Shown: positions 31,452 through 34,930 of the stretch, one piece after another | Layout of the letters: each line of letters opens with the position of its first letter | Numbering within the stretch: the first letter of the stretch is position 1 | Assembly (NCBI GenBank): GCA_964473715.1 | Contig: CAYYQC010000004.1 | Location: forward strand, 1 to 34,930 | Source: 2-12-FULL-41-16 sp964473715 | GTDB lineage: Bacteria; Patescibacteriota; Patescibacteriia; Magasanikbacterales; UBA922 | DNA: 34,930 bases | Direction: 5' to 3' | Program-made: the position numbers and the translations under genes | The notes under the pieces: generated by a model | Database searches by the model: none | Seen by the model: only the letters and a program-made list of their open reading frames with translations | Told to the model about the DNA's origin: nothing

Positions 31452-33515
31452 ATGGCAAAAGATGAAACTAAAAAACCAAAGGGTGAAAATGATACTTCGG
31501 CTGATTATAGCGCGAAAAATATTACTGTTCTTGAAGGCTTAGAAGCAGTTCGCAAACGTCCGGGCATGTATATTGGTTCCACTGGTCCAACCGGTCTTCA
31601 TCACATGATTTGGGAAATCGTAGACAATTCCATGGATGAAGCCATGGCTGGTCACGGTGACACCATTACCATTACGCTAATGCCTGATCACTGGATTTCA
31701 GTTGCAGACAATGGCCGCGGTATTCCAGTTGATATTCATCCAGTAAAAAAAGTTTCTGCCCTTGATTTAGTATTAACTACACTTCACGCTGGTGGTAAAT
31801 TTGGTGATGGCGGCGGCTATAAAGTTTCTGGTGGTTTACATGGTGTAGGTGCTTCCGTGGTTAATGCTCTGTCTACTGATCTCAAAGCTATTGTTCACCG
31901 TGATGGTGAAATTTGGGAACAAAATTATAAAACAGGTAAACCACAGGGCAAAGTAAAAGCGATTGGTAAAACCAAAACTACTGGTACTACTATTCAATTC
32001 CGCGCTGATGATTCTATTTTTGAAACCATTGATTACGAATGGAAATATATTCTTGACCACGTTCGTCAACAAGCCTATTTAACCAAAGGCATGCATATTA
32101 TTTTGCATGATGAACGGACTACCGAAGAAAAAGCTAAAGACAGTACTGCCAGCCCTTTCCCAGAAAGTTACCAATTTTATTTTGAAGGTGGTATTGGTAG
32201 TTATGTAAAACACATTAACAAGAATCGTGAAATTAAAAATGAAAATGTTTTTTACGTTGAGAAAAAAGTCGATGATGTTTTAGTAGAAATTGCCGTACAA
32301 TATACTGATGATTACAATGAATCTTTGTACGCTTTTGCCAACAATATTTCCAATCCAGATGGTGGTATGCATGTGGCTGGTTTCCGCGCCGCGCTCACTC
32401 GCACCATTAACACTTACGCTCGCAATAAAACAATTTTAAAAGAAAAAGATCCCAACCTTACTGGCGATGATGTCCGTGAAGGTTTGACGGCGATTATTTC
32501 GGTTAAAATTCCTAACCCACAATTTGAAGGTCAAACCAAAGCCAAACTTGGTAATCCTGAGGTTAAGCCAGCGGTAGAAAATGTATTTGGTGACCACTTC
32601 ATGATTTATTTGGAAGAACACCCAAAAGACGCTGAAGCCATTATTGCTAAATGTGTGATTGCGGCTCGTGCTCGCGCAGCGGCCAAAATGGCTCGTGATA
32701 CTGTCTTGCGCAAAAGTGCTTTGGAAGGTTTCACACTTCCAGGAAAACTCGCTGATTGTTCTTCTCGCGACGCATCAATTTCTGAATTGTACATTGTAGA
32801 GGGAGACTCGGCTGGTGGTTCTGCCAAACAAGGCCGCGATCGTCACAATCAAGCCATTCTTCCGTTGCGCGGTAAAGTGCTCAATGTAGAACGCGCGCGC
32901 TTAGATAAAATTCTCACCAACAATGAATTGAAATCTTTGATTATTGCCATGGGTACCAACATTGGCGAAATGTTTGATATTGCCAAACTCCGTTACCACC
33001 GCATTATTATCATGACCGATGCTGATGTGGACGGTGCGCATATTCGCACTCTCCTTTTGACTCTGTTTTTTCGCTACTTCCCAGATTTAATTTACAAAGG
33101 TCACATTTACATTGCACAACCTCCACTCTATAGTGCCAAAAAAGGCAAAGATGTAACTTGGCTGTACAATTCTGAAGCACTTGAATCATTCTTAGTTAAA
33201 CACGGTTTAAAACCAGAAGATATTCAAGTACTAGAAGAAGAATCAGATGAGGGCGCTGCTGCTCCAGAAATTAAAATTGCACCAGGCAAAGCTCCGGGGT
33301 TTGCTATTCAACGATATAAAGGTCTTGGTGAAATGAACCCAGAACAATTATGGGAAACGACTATGAATCCAGAAAATCGCGTGATCAAACAAGTAACCAT
33401 TGAGGACGCCACCAAAGCCAACGAAGTATTTGATGTGCTCATGGGCAGCGAAGTGGCACCTCGTAAAAAGTTTATCCAGACTCAAGCCAAGAATGTTAAG
33501 AATTTGGATATCTAG
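31452..33515 (+). CDS. gyrB: DNA gyrase subunit B
   Basis: GyrB supplies the ATPase of gyrase, which introduces negative supercoils together with GyrA. The 687 residues show the GHKL ATP site (EIVDNSMDEAMAG, DNGRGIPVD, GGLHGVGASVVNALS), the transducer domain, the TOPRIM motif EGDSAGGSAKQGRDR (about 450) with LPLRGKVLNVE, the metal-binding DADVDG at 523-528, and the C-terminal QRYKGLGEMNPEQLWETTM. The short length, without the insert of E. coli GyrB, is usual for this type. ParE is hard to exclude by eye but the C-terminal residues VKNLDI support GyrB. A terminator follows and no gyrA is in the window. Confidence 0.95.
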   Translation: MAKDETKKPKGENDTSADYSAKNITVLEGLEAVRKRPGMYIGSTGPTGLHHMIWEIVDNSMDEAMAGHGDTITITLMPDHWISVADNGRGIPVDIHPVKKVSALDLVLTTLHAGGKFGDGGGYKVSGGLHGVGASVVNALSTDLKAIVHRDGEIWEQNYKTGKPQGKVKAIGKTKTTGTTIQFRADDSIFETIDYEWKYILDHVRQQAYLTKGMHIILHDERTTEEKAKDSTASPFPESYQFYFEGGIGSYVKHINKNREIKNENVFYVEKKVDDVLVEIAVQYTDDYNESLYAFANNISNPDGGMHVAGFRAALTRTINTYARNKTILKEKDPNLTGDDVREGLTAIISVKIPNPQFEGQTKAKLGNPEVKPAVENVFGDHFMIYLEEHPKDAEAIIAKCVIAARARAAAKMARDTVLRKSALEGFTLPGKLADCSSRDASISELYIVEGDSAGGSAKQGRDRHNQAILPLRGKVLNVERARLDKILTNNELKSLIIAMGTNIGEMFDIAKLRYHRIIIMTDADVDGAHIRTLLLTLFFRYFPDLIYKGHIYIAQPPLYSAKKGKDVTWLYNSEALESFLVKHGLKPEDIQVLEEESDEGAAAPEIKIAPGKAPGFAIQRYKGLGEMNPEQLWETTMNPENRVIKQVTIEDATKANEVFDVLMGSEVAPRKKFIQTQAKNVKNLDI

Positions 33516-33538
33516 CCCAAAAATCACTATTTCACCCT

Positions 33539-33564
33539 AAAAGGACCCCTAACGGGGTTCTTTT
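33539..33564 (+). terminator. Intrinsic terminator after gyrB
   Basis: AAAAGGACCCC (33539-33549) pairs with GGGGTTCTTTT (33554-33564), one G-U pair included, around the loop TAAC, then a T-rich end. Confidence 0.9.
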
Positions 33565-33600
33565 ATTACTTAAACTGGGCTTTTCCACAACCCCTACCCA

Positions 33601-33629
33601 TTGACATTTCCCCAAAACCTATATATACT
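33601..33629 (+). promoter_or_regulatory. secE-nusG(-rplK) promoter
   Basis: TTGACA (33601-33606), a 17-base spacer and TATACT (33624-33629), a near-perfect promoter. The predicted start near 33636 gives a leader of about 47 bases that contains a hairpin plus T run. Confidence 0.9.
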
Positions 33630-33642
33630 TGTTTTAACAAAT

Positions 33643-33660
33643 CGGCCCAGGGCCGTTTTT
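33643..33660 (+). promoter_or_regulatory. Candidate attenuator hairpin in the secE-nusG leader
   Basis: CGGCC (33643-33647) pairs with GGCCG (33651-33655) around a 3-base loop and is followed directly by TTTTT (33656-33660). It lies between the promoter and the secE ATG, a few bases into the message, and has the form of a short intrinsic terminator. The stem is only five pairs, so partial or conditional termination is more likely than a full stop. Confidence 0.5.
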
Positions 33661-33682
33661 AGTTAGAGAAAATTACCCCTAT

Positions 33683-33862
33683 ATGAACGTTGTAACCTAC
33701 GTGAAAGAATCAATCCTAGAACTTAAAAAAGTTCAGTGGCTTACCAAAAAACAGACTATTAATTACACTGTTGCTGTGTTTGCACTTAGTGCTGGCGTGG
33801 CCATTTTCTTTGCCGTTTTAGACCAAGTTTTAAACCTTGGTCTTGATCAACTTATCAAATAA
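33683..33862 (+). CDS. secE: Preprotein translocase subunit SecE
   Basis: SecE is the small clamp of the SecYEG channel. The 59-residue reading from ATG at 33683 to TAA at 33860-33862 has the amphipathic cytoplasmic helix with the family pattern ESILELKKVQWLTKKQT (9-25) and one membrane helix (about 30-50). Such short single-span SecE proteins are common outside the enterobacteria. It starts the operon secE-nusG, with nusG 6 bases downstream, the standard bacterial order. Confidence 0.93.
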   Translation: MNVVTYVKESILELKKVQWLTKKQTINYTVAVFALSAGVAIFFAVLDQVLNLGLDQLIK

Positions 33863-33868
33863 GCCTGT

Positions 33869-34414
33869 ATGAGTAAGCAAAACCCAAATTTGGGTCTCCG
33901 TTGGTATGTTATCCATACTTACAGCGGATACGAAGAAAATGTTAAGCAAAATTTGGAACAACGTATTGAGTCTTTTGACATGCAAGACAAGATTGCTGAA
34001 GTTTTAATTCCAAAAGAAAAGAAAATCAAAATTGTCCGCAGCAAGCGCAATGTAATTGAGGAAAAAATCTTCCCTGGTTATGTTTTGGTAAAAATGATTG
34101 TAACTGATGACTCTTGGTATGTTGTTCGCAACACTCCAAATGTGACTGGTTTTGTTGGCTCTGGTACAGTACCAACCCCAATTGATGAAAAAGAAATGGT
34201 TGCCCTCATGAGTCGCATGACCGTTGATGTTCCTAGTCACAAAATTGATGTCGAGGTTAACGATGCGGTTCGCATTGTTGATGGACCATTTAAAAACTTT
34301 GAAGGCAAAGTTAATGCGGTTGATGCTGCTCGTGGCAAGATCAAAGTTTTGGTTAATATGTTTGGCCGGGAAACTCCGGTTGAACTTGATGCCTTACAAG
34401 TTAAAAAAGCGTAA
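33869..34414 (+). CDS. nusG: Transcription termination/antitermination factor NusG
   Basis: NusG binds RNA polymerase and links transcription to translation or Rho. The 181 residues have the NGN domain (LRWYVIHTYSGYEENVKQNLEQRI, KIFPGYVLVKM, NTPNVTGFVGSG) and the C-terminal KOW domain (VEVNDAVRIVDGPFKNFEGKVNAVDAARGKIKVLVNMFGRETPVEL, abbreviated to its ends VEVNDAV and GRETPVEL). It sits between secE and rplK, as in most bacteria, and has no Shine-Dalgarno. Confidence 0.97.
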   Translation: MSKQNPNLGLRWYVIHTYSGYEENVKQNLEQRIESFDMQDKIAEVLIPKEKKIKIVRSKRNVIEEKIFPGYVLVKMIVTDDSWYVVRNTPNVTGFVGSGTVPTPIDEKEMVALMSRMTVDVPSHKIDVEVNDAVRIVDGPFKNFEGKVNAVDAARGKIKVLVNMFGRETPVELDALQVKKA

Positions 34415-34421
34415 TAATCAT

Positions 34422-34488
34422 GTTAAGGATTTCAGCGTGCTGTCTCTTGAAAAAATAGAGAGCTTCTCAGCACTGACGAGTCCTTAAC
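34422..34488 (+). promoter_or_regulatory. Structured rplK leader, possible L1-binding control site
   Basis: An outer stem GTTAAGGA (34422-34429) with TCCTTAAC (34481-34488), a middle stem TCAG (34432-34435) with CTGA (34473-34476) and TGCTG (34438-34442) with CAGCA (34468-34472) past a two-base bulge, and an inner stem TCTCT (34443-34447) with AGAGA (34457-34461). The fold fills the gap between nusG and rplK. Between outer and middle stems is an asymmetric loop (TT against CGAG). Such loops are what L1 recognises in the leader of rplK-rplA operons in other bacteria; identity with that site is inferred, not shown. Confidence 0.6.
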
Positions 34489-34499
34489 AATAATACTAT

Positions 34500-34925
34500 A
34501 TGGCAAAAAAATTAAACGCGCAGATCAAACTCCAAATCGTGGGCGGTGCTGCAAATCCAGCACCACCAGTTGGTCCAGCTCTCGGTCAACACGGCGTAAA
34601 TATCCAGGGTTTTTGTAAAGAATTCAATGACAAAACTCAGGATCGTAAAGGTGAAGTAGTTCCAGTAGTAATCAATGTGTACGAAGATCGTACTTTCACT
34701 TTCATCATGAAAGTGGCACCAGCTGGTGAATTGATTAAAAAAGCACTTGGTCTTAAAAGTGGTTCAAAAATGCCACACAAAGACAAAGTGGGAATGCTTA
34801 CCAAAAAGCAACTCCGCGAAATTGCTGAGAAAAAAATGCCTGACCTCAACTGCCACAGTGTTGAAGCAGCCATGAATACAATCGCCGGTACTGCCCGTCA
34901 AATGGGCGTGACCGTTGAAGCTTAA
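34500..34925 (+). CDS. rplK: 50S ribosomal protein uL11
   Basis: uL11 binds 23S rRNA at the factor-binding centre. The 141 residues are the full usual length: IKLQIVGGAANPAPPVGPALGQHGVNI, the FCKEFNDKT stretch, and the C-terminal RNA-binding domain with KVGMLTKKQLREIAEKKMPDLN and MNTIAGTARQMGVTV. It is normally followed by rplA, which must lie past the window edge. It begins 11 bases after the structured leader. Confidence 0.98.
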   Translation: MAKKLNAQIKLQIVGGAANPAPPVGPALGQHGVNIQGFCKEFNDKTQDRKGEVVPVVINVYEDRTFTFIMKVAPAGELIKKALGLKSGSKMPHKDKVGMLTKKQLREIAEKKMPDLNCHSVEAAMNTIAGTARQMGVTVEA

Positions 34926-34930
34926 ACTTC

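Noticed and set aside
33629..33640. TTGTTTTAACAA near the secE start point as an operator
   Set aside because: The half-sites are five bases and AT-rich, so the match is easily due to chance; no regulator gene is nearby.
33566..33682. tRNA gene (tRNA-Trp) upstream of secE, as in many bacteria
   Set aside because: No cloverleaf or CCA end can be drawn here; the segment holds only the promoter and a short hairpin.

Overview
The window reads as a chromosomal segment of an ultra-small, host-associated bacterium of the Candidate Phyla Radiation (Patescibacteria), most likely on the Parcubacteria side. The evidence is indirect: AT-rich codon use, very tight gene packing with 1-10 base gaps, mostly no Shine-Dalgarno sequences, very large low-complexity surface proteins beside housekeeping genes, a DUF3048 protein, and a PrmC with NLPY in place of NPPY. 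TGA is used as a normal stop (for example after prmC and rodA), so the recoded-TGA lineages (Absconditabacteria/Gracilibacteria) are excluded. I cannot fix the phylum from this window.

Layout. 1-943: N-terminal part of valyl-tRNA synthetase (minus). 1110-1784: an orphan, markedly GC-rich gene of unknown function with a strong Shine-Dalgarno and two tandem hairpins behind it; it looks foreign. 2009-3157: a DHH-family protein whose catalytic residues look eroded. 3196-7590: eno followed by two intact tandem copies of gpmI (minus). 7709-11511: gap, pgk, a membrane-anchored unknown and a SIMPL-domain protein (minus). 11523-21444: two giant exported proteins (2106 and 1165 aa), the second with two C-terminal peptidoglycan-binding domains. 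21586-22935: rpsB-tsf behind a structured leader, divergent from an unknown helical protein; the two promoters share their -35 element. 23694-26694: rpmE, a secreted phosphodiester-glycosidase-family protein, prfA and prmC. 26628-28204: DUF3048 protein and a small membrane protein (minus). 28270-31347: an envelope unit running from a bitopic unknown through FtsW/RodA and a small zinc-ribbon protein to ribosomal protein bL25/CTC. 31452-34925: gyrB, then secE-nusG-rplK with two candidate RNA regulatory elements.

Functionally the window combines lower glycolysis (gap, pgk, gpmI x2, eno), translation (valS, rpsB, tsf, rpmE, prfA, prmC, rplY, rplK), transcription and export (nusG, secE), DNA topology (gyrB), wall growth (rodA) and a large cell-surface investment. 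Several promoters are recognisable as TTGACA-17-TATAMT or extended TGn-TATAMT boxes, many placed so close to the start codon that the transcript would be leaderless or nearly so.

Strongest leads for something undescribed: the GC-rich orphan cassette at about 1050-1840; the surface megaproteins, including wall-type domains apparently on the cytoplasmic side of the membrane; the degenerate DHH protein; and structured leaders upstream of eno, rpsB, secE and rplK. I found no CRISPR array, transposase, integrase, tRNA or rRNA.
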